This document shows, piece by piece, positions 54,660 to 61,378 of a DNA stretch of 64,000 nucleotides (position 1 is its first letter; the number at the start of each line of letters is the position of its first letter). Origin of the DNA: a virus. Made by a program: the position numbers and the translations under genes. The notes under the pieces were generated by a model. The model worked only from the letters and a program-made list of their open reading frames with translations. It was not told where the DNA came from and did not search any database. The stretch is from positions 35,883 to 99,882 of IMG/VR virus record IMGVR_UViG_3300023181_000002. One strand, 5' to 3'.

Positions 54660-54950
54660 ATGGACCCAATTAAAGTAGGTGACAAGTTTACCGCAATAGG
54701 CATTGATCAGTATTTTATAATCACTGGATTTAAGAAACAAAAGAATAAAGTAAGGAAAAAGTCTGATATAGATAGCGAAGATGAGCATCAGTCTGAAAAA
54801 GAAGCTACCTATACAGATTACTTCCGTGTAGAGGTTTATCGCAATGGCGTTACTCACAAAGATAAAATGATTGTCAGCAAATCAACGCCATTATTTCTTG
54901 ACACAACTTGTTATGTAAGAACGAATATTTACGATTTAATAGAATGGTAA
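54660..54950 (+). CDS. hypothetical small beta-rich protein
   Basis: A 96-residue protein with a 'KVGDKFTAIGIDQYFIITGF' barrel-like N-terminus, a strongly charged Lys/Glu loop and 'YFRVEVYRNGVTHKDKMIVSK'. No family is recognised. It overlaps the downstream nuclease gene by seven bases. Confidence 0.6.
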   Translation: MDPIKVGDKFTAIGIDQYFIITGFKKQKNKVRKKSDIDSEDEHQSEKEATYTDYFRVEVYRNGVTHKDKMIVSKSTPLFLDTTCYVRTNIYDLIEW

Positions 54951-55534
54951 AGCCAGATTTTAGTGCATACGATCAAAGACTCCTTGCTTTAGGTGAGAAA
55001 TACGCAGAAGAAAATTTATATAAGCACAATACATGGGCAGTTCAAAAGATTGCCAGGCAGCTTAGGCGACTAAGAATACCTTTCAGAAGAGAAGTTCCGG
55101 TTATTGTATTGACGCGCGATAAGACAAAAAGAGGTCGTCTTTATATTATTGACTTTTACTTTGAACAGCCTCTTAATTTTATAATCGAAGTTGATGGAGG
55201 TTATCATAAAAAACTTGATCAAGCTGAGAAAGATCGTCTTCGCGACGAAGCTACAGAGATGCACGGTTTAGGTAAAACTTTCAGGTATACAAATGAAGAA
55301 ATACTTGAAGAAAAGTTTGATATCCTAAATAAGATACTTTACAATAATCGAATGAAAGCGATATTTAAAAAGTATTGGGATTTGAATGATCCCACTCCGG
55401 CAGTAAAGAAAAAGAAATCTGTGGCAGGGAATAGTTTAGGTGCTAGATTGAAAAAGAAAGAAGTTAAAGTTGGAGGTAAAAAGTTTTTTAAAGAACATCA
55501 AAGAAGAGTTAGTAAATTAAAGCCTCGCATATGA
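54944..55534 (+). CDS. DUF559 / Vsr-like restriction-fold endonuclease
   Basis: A 196-residue protein starting MVKPDFSAYD; an upstream TTG frame is rejected. The DUF559 signature is clear: Asp70 in 'IIDFYF', 'IIEVDGGYH' with Glu82 and Asp84, then 'DRLRDEATEMHGLGKTFRYTNEEIL', matching the endonuclease fold also seen in Vsr repair nucleases. A Lys-rich C-terminus may bind DNA. Possible roles include DNA processing in replication, recombination or host attack. It is coupled to both neighbours by overlaps. Confidence 0.8.
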   Translation: MVKPDFSAYDQRLLALGEKYAEENLYKHNTWAVQKIARQLRRLRIPFRREVPVIVLTRDKTKRGRLYIIDFYFEQPLNFIIEVDGGYHKKLDQAEKDRLRDEATEMHGLGKTFRYTNEEILEEKFDILNKILYNNRMKAIFKKYWDLNDPTPAVKKKKSVAGNSLGARLKKKEVKVGGKKFFKEHQRRVSKLKPRI

Positions 55535-55788
55535 AAATGCCTAATCCATCCAAAACACAGCTCCTTCTTATCAGGGAACTCCAGTCGAAACCCGGAGCGA
55601 GTTTCCTCTTTCAGAAAGAATGGGAGCTGATGTTGTCTAACGCTTTATTCTCTCAGTTTACCAGCAAGCCAAGGTTTAGCTCTTTCAGGGCACTTGAAAG
55701 GATGGGGCTTGTAGAATACAAATTAATAATATCGGGCGATAAAACCGTTGCTAAATATTATTTAACAGAAAAAGGGATTAATTATTAA
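55531..55788 (+). CDS. small winged-helix protein
   Basis: An 85-residue protein with 'SKTQLLLIRELQ', 'SSFRALERMGLVEYKLI' and 'VAKYYLTEKGINY', a pattern of helix, recognition helix and wing as in small transcription regulators. It overlaps the nuclease gene by four bases. Confidence 0.65.
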   Translation: MKMPNPSKTQLLLIRELQSKPGASFLFQKEWELMLSNALFSQFTSKPRFSSFRALERMGLVEYKLIISGDKTVAKYYLTEKGINY

Positions 55789-55793
55789 TAGGC

Positions 55794-56009
55794 ATGATAG
55801 ACTCAACAAGAAGGCGGTTAGAGGATTCCTATGGAGACGAATGGGAGAAAGAAATGAATAAATGGTTTACTCGTCAAGATTTTGTTGACTTCTTCGATAT
55901 ACCTAATCACGGTACTAAATCTGATTTAATAAATAGAATCCGTAATTATCAAATCAATAGGATAATTAATAACTTGAAAATGAAAACAAAACTGTTAATT
56001 CATAAATGA
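55794..56009 (+). CDS. SAP-domain-like DNA-binding protein
   Basis: A 71-residue protein. Residues about 25-55 (FTRQDFVDFFDIPNHGTKSDLINRIRNY) match the SAP helix-extended loop-helix motif, known for binding DNA. A basic end follows. It overlaps the next gene by four bases. Confidence 0.65.
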   Translation: MIDSTRRRLEDSYGDEWEKEMNKWFTRQDFVDFFDIPNHGTKSDLINRIRNYQINRIINNLKMKTKLLIHK

Positions 56010-56176
56010 AATGCCAAGAGAAAAACAAATATTTTACCCGTAAAGAAGCACGCCGCAGCGCGAGAATACAGAAGCGTAATTCCGGCAAGGATATCCACTG
56101 CTACATCTGTCCGGAGTGCGGATATTATCATTTAACCTCCATGCCGAGGATATTCGTTGTAAGGAATAAAGAATGA
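56006..56176 (+). CDS. small zinc-ribbon protein
   Basis: A 56-residue protein with a basic N-terminal half (KYFTRKEARRSARIQKR) and 'HCYICPECGYYHLTS', giving a CxxCxxC-type zinc site together with Cys3. Short phage proteins with 'CP.CG.yHlTs' are common and probably bind nucleic acid. Confidence 0.7.
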   Translation: MKCQEKNKYFTRKEARRSARIQKRNSGKDIHCYICPECGYYHLTSMPRIFVVRNKE

Positions 56177-56208
56177 AAGGAACGCATTAAAAATAAACCT
56201 TGAATGAT

Positions 56209-56239
56209 TTGATAATATTCACAAAAATACATATCTTTG
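56209..56239 (+). promoter_or_regulatory. Bacteroidota-type promoter giving a leaderless repressor mRNA
   Basis: TTG at 56209-56211 and TATCTTTG at 56232-56239 are 20 bases apart, a perfect TTG-N20-TAnnTTTG promoter. The -7 box ends three bases before the ATG at 56243, so the mRNA would be leaderless or nearly so, as known for some phage repressor genes. Confidence 0.7.
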
Positions 56240-56242
56240 ATC

Positions 56243-56527
56243 ATGATCTTAGGAGATATTGTAAAACAACAGCGCCGTTTAAAGAAGTTAACCCAGAAAG
56301 AGTTATCCGTGAAAGCGGGTGTTGCGATGACGACAATCTCTTTTCTGGAATGCGGCCAGGGAAGATACCCGAACAGTGAAACCCTGACGAGTTTAGCTTT
56401 AGCGTTGGACCTGTACCCGGCATATCTTATTCTGAGTAGTATCCGTGAAGAGGATGTTCCTGCGGGGAACCGTAAAAGGTTTGAAGTTTTGAGAAAGGAA
56501 ATGATTGAGCTTTTAAAGCTATCATAA
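56243..56527 (+). CDS. Cro/C1-type (XRE) transcription regulator
   Basis: A 94-residue protein starting MILGDIVKQQRRLKKL; a TTG two codons upstream is rejected because it would fall in the promoter. The XRE HTH is clear (KKLTQKELSVKAGVAMTTISFLECGQGRYPNSETLTSLALALDL). A short C-terminal helix follows. It probably represses phage or host promoters. No cleavage or dimerisation domain of the CI kind is present, nor any integrase in the window. Confidence 0.85.
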   Translation: MILGDIVKQQRRLKKLTQKELSVKAGVAMTTISFLECGQGRYPNSETLTSLALALDLYPAYLILSSIREEDVPAGNRKRFEVLRKEMIELLKLS

Positions 56528-56570
56528 AGATACCGTCGAGCAACGTAGCCACGGAATAAATAAATCAATT

Positions 56571-56855
56571 ATGAAGTCAAGGTTGGAAATGATTTTAGAT
56601 CCGGAAACGATGTCTCCGTTGATCAAAGTAGACATCAGAAAAAGCGAAGATATGCGAGATGTTATTTTTAATAAGTTCGCAGAAAGTTTCGGATTCCAAT
56701 CTAACTGGTGTTATGTTAAGTTTATCGAAGGTAGTCACCATGAAGGTCCATTTCCTATGATAGACAAAAGCTTATTAATTTCTCCTTTAGGCGGTAAAAA
56801 TGAACTTATCAAAATGAGAGATGAGCTTAATGAGCGGATTGATCAAATGAAATAA
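56571..56855 (+). CDS. hypothetical small protein
   Basis: A 94-residue alpha/beta protein (MKSRLEMILDPETMSPLIKVDIRKSEDMRDVIFNKF). Its middle reads 'FIEGSHHEGPFPMI'; the end is a charged helix. No family is recognised. It is followed by a 9-bp hairpin. Confidence 0.6.
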   Translation: MKSRLEMILDPETMSPLIKVDIRKSEDMRDVIFNKFAESFGFQSNWCYVKFIEGSHHEGPFPMIDKSLLISPLGGKNELIKMRDELNERIDQMK

Positions 56856-56863
56856 TTTATCAA

Positions 56864-56886
56864 AGGGCATACATTTTGTGTGCCCT
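56864..56886 (+). terminator. 9-bp hairpin between small genes
   Basis: AGGGCATAC and GTGTGCCCT pair (one G-T pair) around an ATTTT loop. No T run follows, so termination would be weak; mRNA stabilisation is as likely. Confidence 0.45.
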
Positions 56887-56916
56887 ACTTCAATAAACTA
56901 AAAACTAAAAATCATC

Positions 56917-57147
56917 ATGTCACAGAAAATCGAGAAGGGTAAGGCTTATATAGCAACCCATAAAGAAACAAAACAAACCGTGGATATCCTTGGTGTTAAC
57001 TCCGAACTGGATTTAGTCATTGTAGGCACCATCCCGAATCACATCGATTCATTGTCTCACTACACCAAGTTAAAGCCGGCAGAGAACCTTTCTGACGAGC
57101 AAATCGCTGGAAGGGATGCCCAGTTCGGGTTGAACTGGGATAATTAA
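56917..57147 (+). CDS. hypothetical small protein
   Basis: A 76-residue beta-rich protein (GKAYIATHKETKQTVDILGVNSELDLVIVGTIP). No motif is recognised. It is the last gene before a repeat, a terminator and a new start. Confidence 0.6.
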   Translation: MSQKIEKGKAYIATHKETKQTVDILGVNSELDLVIVGTIPNHIDSLSHYTKLKPAENLSDEQIAGRDAQFGLNWDN

Positions 57148-57151
57148 TGCT

Positions 57152-57170
57152 ACGAAAGTTTTCGAACCAC
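57152..57170 (+). repeat. ACGAAAGTTTYCGAACCAC repeat, copy 2
   Basis: This copy (T at the variable position) follows the stop at 57147 by four bases. TTGTGAGA (57175-57182) follows five bases later, partly matching the element at 18918 and 27253. Confidence 0.5.
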
Positions 57171-57203
57171 ATTATTGTGAGAAGGGTTTAGGTATATTAC
57201 TGT

Positions 57204-57242
57204 ACTCTTAAAGGATATTCTTTGAAAGAGTCTGATTTTTTT
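57204..57242 (+). terminator. intrinsic terminator-like hairpin
   Basis: ACTCTT (57204-57209) pairs with AAGAGT (57226-57231), with an inner AAAG/CTTT pairing, followed by CTGA and a seven-T run. It would end transcripts coming from the upstream small genes. Confidence 0.5.
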
Positions 57243-57256
57243 ACTTCACTTCTGAT

Positions 57257-57538
57257 ATGACCAACAAGAAAATAAAACACTACGCGAAACTTTACTCGCG
57301 CTATCGTCTCGAAGAAGAATCTAACGAGCATGTTCCTGCCGTAGAACTCAAAAAGATTGCCGACTTCATGGAAGAGGATTTCACGGCGGGATGGAAAGCG
57401 TGTATGCATTATAGCAAAGATGAAGGCACGAAGTTGTCCATGTTGAGAGTAATCCTCGATCAGCACTTTAAAGATGGTGTAGAGGTTAACCTGGCAGAAG
57501 TTGGTAAGGCGGTAGGGATTTCTTTGGGATACATTTAA
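57257..57538 (+). CDS. hypothetical small protein
   Basis: A 93-residue helical protein (KIKHYAKLYSRYRLEEESNEHVPAVELKKIADFM) with 'NLAEVGKAVGISLGYI' at the end. No family is recognised. It is the first gene of a series of overlapped small genes. Confidence 0.6.
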   Translation: MTNKKIKHYAKLYSRYRLEEESNEHVPAVELKKIADFMEEDFTAGWKACMHYSKDEGTKLSMLRVILDQHFKDGVEVNLAEVGKAVGISLGYI

Positions 57539-57553
57539 ACAAAATAATTTTTT

Positions 57554-57763
57554 ATGAATTTTATAAAACTAATAGCGGTAGATTCAAAGGATAGCGAACT
57601 ATTTATCAACGCTGAGCACATTAGCTGTATTCAGGGAGATGATAACAGTCCTACTGAAGTGCTTGTTAATAATTCAATTACTTATGTCGTAGCTGATACT
57701 GTAGAGAGCATCTTTAATAAGATAAATAGCAATAGTATTGTTGTTTTCCCTATGCCTCAATGA
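57554..57763 (+). CDS. small FlbD-like beta protein
   Basis: A 69-residue protein. 'IKLIAVDSKDSELFINAEHISCIQGDDNSPTEVLVNNSITYVV' and 'ESIFNKI' resemble the FlbD-like family (I.l....g..i.iN.e.I..ie.....T.v.l.ng....V..s..ei...i). Role in phages is unknown. It overlaps the next gene by four bases. Confidence 0.6.
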   Translation: MNFIKLIAVDSKDSELFINAEHISCIQGDDNSPTEVLVNNSITYVVADTVESIFNKINSNSIVVFPMPQ

Positions 57764-57981
57764 AAGAACAATTCAAAATATACTTTCTCGACAACACCTA
57801 CGCGAATGATTCCGGTAGAGAATCCCGGCATACAAATCTTGAAGAAGTTTCCCTTCGAGATGAAGTTCCTTTCTTTGAGTCTTACCTTGACGCGAAATCC
57901 TGGCTGAATTTGAAAGTGTTTAAAGGTGTGCTTTCGAAGGAGGATAAATATGTTATTTTACCTGTAATCTCATTTGAGTGA
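57760..57981 (+). CDS. hypothetical small protein
   Basis: A 73-residue protein with basic/acidic segments (RESRHTNLEEVSLRDEVPFFESYLDAKSWL). The coupling at both ends (four-base overlaps) supports it. No function is recognised. Confidence 0.6.
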   Translation: MKEQFKIYFLDNTYANDSGRESRHTNLEEVSLRDEVPFFESYLDAKSWLNLKVFKGVLSKEDKYVILPVISFE

Positions 57982-58193
57982 AAAAGAGAATACTAGTCAT
58001 AAGGATTGATAGATTGTCAGAACTTTCTGAAGTGGAAGTTTATAATCTTTTTTGTATTTACTATCAAGTTCACCCATATCCATCTTTCCCTCACAAGTGG
58101 CGGGTAGATAAATATTTTAAATCAGATTTCCATAAATATGTATCCATTGGTTACGATTCAAGAAATCTAGGAAAACCTTTAAAAAAGATATGA
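57978..58193 (+). CDS. hypothetical small protein (GTG start)
   Basis: A 71-residue protein with a GTG start within a GTGA overlap, chosen because both neighbours are coupled the same way. It has a hydrophobic N-terminus (KKRILVIRIDRL) and a Tyr-rich middle. No family is known. Confidence 0.55.
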   Translation: MKKRILVIRIDRLSELSEVEVYNLFCIYYQVHPYPSFPHKWRVDKYFKSDFHKYVSIGYDSRNLGKPLKKI

Positions 58194-58543
58194 TAAAAGA
58201 AAACACAGTACCATTCCGCCTTAAAGAGAAAATCTTTGAAGCGATAGAATCTCAGGAAGGCTTCGCTGAAGATGCTCTGCAGCCTAACAGCGTATATCTT
58301 AAAGAGGGATTCGTTTGGAATCAGGATTTAAACAAGATCGTTCCCAATGTGCCTGTTGTAATCAGAACCATTCATGATGCGCTGTATGGTGTGATTCCGT
58401 ATAAGGTAGCCCCGATAGAGCAGATTCTTTACCGGAATTACGCAACAGGAACGCCTTGGAGAGGCACTTCCGATACAATCTTCGGATGGGCTAATTACGA
58501 TGAGGTAGAGGATATTTTTCAAGGGTTAATCTGGAGTTTATGA
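58190..58543 (+). CDS. hypothetical protein
   Basis: A 117-residue protein (RLKEKIFEAIESQEGFAEDALQPNSVYLKEGFVWNQDL). It has an acidic helical start, then 'YATGTPWRGTSDTIFGWANYDEVEDIFQG'. Tight overlaps with both neighbours. Function unknown. Confidence 0.6.
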   Translation: MIKENTVPFRLKEKIFEAIESQEGFAEDALQPNSVYLKEGFVWNQDLNKIVPNVPVVIRTIHDALYGVIPYKVAPIEQILYRNYATGTPWRGTSDTIFGWANYDEVEDIFQGLIWSL

Positions 58544-58749
58544 CGATGACTATATCTGAATCATTTTCTCTGGGAGATTCTGTTTATGTAAAGACCGATA
58601 CAGAACAGCTTGAGAGAATCATAACAGGTATAATGATTCGTCCTGGTGGAGTTGTTTATTATGTGCAACAGTCTATAAATAACGAAACCTGTCACTATGA
58701 CTTTGAGTTATGCTCTGAAATTAATCAACTTAAAAAGTTTCAAAATTGA
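58540..58749 (+). CDS. hypothetical small beta protein
   Basis: A 69-residue protein. 'FSLGDSVYVKTDTEQLERIITGIMIRPGGVVYYVQQS' resembles the small SH3-like barrels often seen in phages. It ends a coupled series of four genes. No function is known. Confidence 0.6.
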   Translation: MTMTISESFSLGDSVYVKTDTEQLERIITGIMIRPGGVVYYVQQSINNETCHYDFELCSEINQLKKFQN

Positions 58750-58821
58750 TTTAACGGTTTGTCCCTTTAAAATTCAGTACCTAGATTTGGGTAGTTTTTA
58801 AAATTTAACCAAATCAATACC

Positions 58822-59130
58822 ATGTCAGGAAAATTAATCTCCCTAAAAGAAGCCACCGAAAGAAAGGAAGCATACCGTAAACTGCCGCTTGCTGCGGATC
58901 AGATATATGTAGAGTCTGAATTCTACAGCGTAGATATCTTAAAGAAACTTGTTGGAGATGTGCCTATAAAGGATGTAGCCGGGCTGAGAGTGAGCTTTGC
59001 ACAGGTGGGCCGCGAAGGGAAATCTGTTCTGACGACCGTTTTAGAGTTGGTTCTGAAGGAGGAGGTTAAAACTGAAACTATACAAGAAGCTGCGGGAGAT
59101 CCGCCGGCTTGTCCCATATTCTGTTCATGA
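58822..59130 (+). CDS. conserved Bacteroidota small protein, first gene of a two-gene cassette
   Basis: A 102-residue protein (LISLKEATERKEAYRKL ... VAGLRVSFAQVGREGKSVLTTVLELVL ... GDPPACPIFCS). The central 'GLR' strand and Cys-containing 'C.P.CP' end resemble a small-protein family I recall from Bacteroidota chromosomes that sits ahead of a multi-pass membrane gene. It overlaps the following membrane gene by four bases. Its function is unknown to me. Confidence 0.6.
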   Translation: MSGKLISLKEATERKEAYRKLPLAADQIYVESEFYSVDILKKLVGDVPIKDVAGLRVSFAQVGREGKSVLTTVLELVLKEEVKTETIQEAAGDPPACPIFCS

Positions 59131-59801
59131 AGCAATATTTAACATTTTTTGAAAAATATCCAATCATTGCTGTAAGCATTTTTGCAACATTTCTACCTAT
59201 AATAATATTCACAATCCGCAGGAGCAATAAAAAGCCTTTGCGGGTTTTGTTTTTATGGATGGCACTTAAAGTGTTGTTCGACCTCGTTGGTCTTCACTTT
59301 GCATCACAAAGTAAGAATGATTTATTTATCTGTAATGGATGGGTACTTATTAGCTTTATGTGTAATGCATGGTTCTTTTATGAAGTATTTGTTGATGAAA
59401 GAATGAAGAATAAGATAAAATATATCTCTATCGTCTATTGTTCAATATTCCTAATAGACTTCATTATATGTAATCCTGACTTTTCAGATTTTTATAGTCA
59501 TAGATATGTTTCTATATCATTTCCTCTGCGCTCAGCGTTTTTAATTTACTTCTGTCTTATATTTTATCAAGAAGTAATTAAAGAACTTTATATTGATCAT
59601 ATTGAGCGTTCAGCGATATTTTGGGCAGTAAGCTCTATTTTGATATACAACGCAACATCCTTATTTACTACCGTAATAAACCATCAGGAATTCTCCTGGG
59701 ATAGTAAGCGTATGATGGTTATGATCATGTATATTCCTTATGTAATGGATACTTTTCAAATGGCGATAATTTCAGGAGGTTTGCTTGCTGAGAAGAAATA
59801 A
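59127..59801 (+). CDS. multi-pass membrane protein, second gene of cassette
   Basis: A 224-residue protein with about six or seven membrane segments, a basic N-terminal tail and short loops. I use the ATG at 59127 in the ATGA overlap; a TTG at 59109 is rejected. Its topology resembles 7TM sensor-like proteins of Bacteroidota. On a phage it could act in superinfection exclusion or envelope sensing, but this is only a guess. It ends at a strong promoter-like sequence for the second TnpB gene. Confidence 0.65.
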   Translation: MKQYLTFFEKYPIIAVSIFATFLPIIIFTIRRSNKKPLRVLFLWMALKVLFDLVGLHFASQSKNDLFICNGWVLISFMCNAWFFYEVFVDERMKNKIKYISIVYCSIFLIDFIICNPDFSDFYSHRYVSISFPLRSAFLIYFCLIFYQEVIKELYIDHIERSAIFWAVSSILIYNATSLFTTVINHQEFSWDSKRMMVMIMYIPYVMDTFQMAIISGGLLAEKK

Positions 59802-59815
59802 AAATGTTATATTTG
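59785..59815 (+). promoter_or_regulatory. Bacteroidota-type promoter before second TnpB gene
   Basis: TTG at 59785-59787 and TATATTTG at 59808-59815 are 20 bases apart, within and just after the membrane-protein gene. Transcription would start near 59822, giving a leader of about 100 bases. Confidence 0.6.
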
Positions 59816-59860
59816 TCTATATAAAAATGTGTTTTGCAGAACACTATAAAGAATCTTTTT

Positions 59861-59906
59861 AAATCCTGTCCGGTGCGTAGCTGCAACTACAATCCTGTCA
59901 GGATTT
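59861..59906 (+). repeat. structured leader of second TnpB gene
   Basis: AAATCCTG (59861-59868) and CAGGATTT (59899-59906) can pair as an outer stem, with an inner GTAG/CTAC stem. The 9-mer AATCCTGTC appears twice (59862-59870, 59891-59899) as a direct repeat. This may be the left end of the element, or a structured mRNA leader. Confidence 0.4.
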
Positions 59907-59922
59907 TTAATTTATAAAAAAA

Positions 59923-60957
59923 ATGAATTTAACAACATTGCAATTTAGGATAAAGGATGAAACTAGCAGAAGCTGCCTAATTGAAATGGCTAATTCTGTT
60001 AATTTTGTTTGGAATTATTGTAATGAAGTTAATCAGGAACGATGGAAGAAATTTAATAAAACATTTTCTGCATTTGATTTAAATAAGTTAACGTCTGGCT
60101 GTGCAAAGGATTTAGGTTTACACTCTCAAACTGTCCAAGCTATATGTGAAGAATACTACAAATCCTGTAAGCGGCGTAAAAAGGCTCGTTTAAAGTGGCG
60201 TTCTAGTAAGAAATCACTTAAATGGATTCCATTTAAAGGTTCTGGGATTAAAGTTGAGAATGACAAGATTGTTTATGCTGGTCATGTTTTTAAATTCTGG
60301 AAATCTAAGCCTTTCGATGGTAAGATTCGTTTTGGATCATTCTGTCAAGACTCAAAAGGTAGATGGTTTGTGAATTTAGTTATTGAGAAAACTATCCATA
60401 AAAGAACATCTACAGGTAATGTTTGTGGAATTGATTTGGGCTTAAAAACACTTTTAACTCTTTCTGATGGAGTAGAATTCGATCGCGGAAACTTAACCAA
60501 AAAATATGAAAATAAGTTAGCTATTGCGCAACGAGCAAAAAAGAAAAAGCAAGTAACAGCAATCCACGATAAAATAAAAAACCAAAGGAGAGACTGGAGT
60601 CATAAAGTAAGCACGTTACTCATAAGAGAATACGACAAAATAGTGGTTGGAAATGTTTCCAGTTCTCAATTAATGAAAACAAAAATGGCCAAAAGCGTCT
60701 CTGATGCTGGATGGTATAGCTTCAAAGAGATGCTTTCATATAAATCCATTAGGGTTGGTGTCGAATATAAAGAAGTGAATGAAAGTTTTTCAACCGTGAC
60801 ATGCTCCGTTTGTAAAGAGCGGAGCGGCCCAAAAGGTTTGCTCGGATTGAAAGTAAGAGAATGGGTATGCAGCCATTGCAACACCTCACATTTGCGAGAT
60901 GTGAACGCGGCTAAAAATATACTATCATTCTCCCTACAGGACATTGTAGGCCATTAA
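59923..60957 (+). CDS. tnpB: TnpB with alternative catalytic glutamate, no TnpA
   Basis: A 344-residue TnpB of a different lineage from 36718-37884. RuvC Asp171 (GIDLGLKTL) and Asp326 (HLRDVNAA) are present. At the usual RuvC-II Glu site the sequence reads 'IVVGNVSSSQL', so Glu is Gly243; in this subgroup a Glu in 'VNESFST' (Glu287) probably replaces it. The zinc finger has Cys294, Cys297, Cys316 and Cys319. The downstream scaffold end (60963-60988) supports an active RNA-guided nuclease. No transposase TnpA is near. Confidence 0.85.
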   Translation: MNLTTLQFRIKDETSRSCLIEMANSVNFVWNYCNEVNQERWKKFNKTFSAFDLNKLTSGCAKDLGLHSQTVQAICEEYYKSCKRRKKARLKWRSSKKSLKWIPFKGSGIKVENDKIVYAGHVFKFWKSKPFDGKIRFGSFCQDSKGRWFVNLVIEKTIHKRTSTGNVCGIDLGLKTLLTLSDGVEFDRGNLTKKYENKLAIAQRAKKKKQVTAIHDKIKNQRRDWSHKVSTLLIREYDKIVVGNVSSSQLMKTKMAKSVSDAGWYSFKEMLSYKSIRVGVEYKEVNESFSTVTCSVCKERSGPKGLLGLKVREWVCSHCNTSHLRDVNAAKNILSFSLQDIVGH

Positions 60958-60962
60958 GGGAA

Positions 60963-60988
60963 TCCATCGTAAAGGTGGAGGATGTCAA
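60963..60988 (+). ncRNA. 3' end of a TnpB guide-RNA scaffold (reRNA/omegaRNA)
   Basis: TCCATC-GTAAA-GGTGGA is a six-bp hairpin, followed by GGATGTCAA, the usual right-end signature of IS200/IS605 elements of this TnpB type. The guide would start at about 60989 (GAAGGTTATTGGTTGAAG...). The hairpin starts six bases after the stop codon. Confidence 0.7.
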
Positions 60989-61025
60989 GAAGGTTATTGG
61001 TTGAAGAAAACTAAACAAAATTAAT

Positions 61026-61199
61026 ATGACACCTATCAAATACTTTTTCCTGAGATTATTTTATAACTTATTCTTTTCAAAGAAGATATTAAAAATGGTA
61101 ATATCTTCAGAATTAGATTTAGGTGAATTATATAATACAAGTTCCGGCATGAATATGACTTACTTGGGCAAAGGAATATTCTTAATGAAAACAAAATAA
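61026..61199 (+). CDS. hypothetical 57-residue protein
   Basis: A short frame starting MTPIKYFFLRLFYNLFF, hydrophobic and aromatic at the N-terminus, which could be a membrane segment. It lies just after the TnpB scaffold end and two bases before the next short gene. No family is recognised. Confidence 0.5.
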   Translation: MTPIKYFFLRLFYNLFFSKKILKMVISSELDLGELYNTSSGMNMTYLGKGIFLMKTK

Positions 61200-61201
61200 C
61201 T

Positions 61202-61378
61202 ATGGGATTCGTAACACTCGCAGATGGTACTGTAATACATGCCAGTTTATTAGCGCCACCAAGTAATGTGCCTTACACTTACCGCATTACTACATGGCCT
61301 TTAAAAGAAAAATGCCAGGATATAAGCCCTGACATAGTTGATTCTATCACTCAGGATACTCCTCGTCCCAATATCTAA
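61202..61378 (+). CDS. hypothetical 58-residue protein
   Basis: A short protein (MGFVTLADGTVIHASLLAPPSNV...). It overlaps the convergent cupin gene by 32 bases. Codon use is like its neighbours. Function unknown. Confidence 0.5.
   Translation: MGFVTLADGTVIHASLLAPPSNVPYTYRITTWPLKEKCQDISPDIVDSITQDTPRPNI

Noticed and set aside
56128-56568. A 146-residue minus-strand frame over the XRE gene
   Set aside because: It is antisense to a clear Cro/C1-type regulator and a zinc-ribbon gene.
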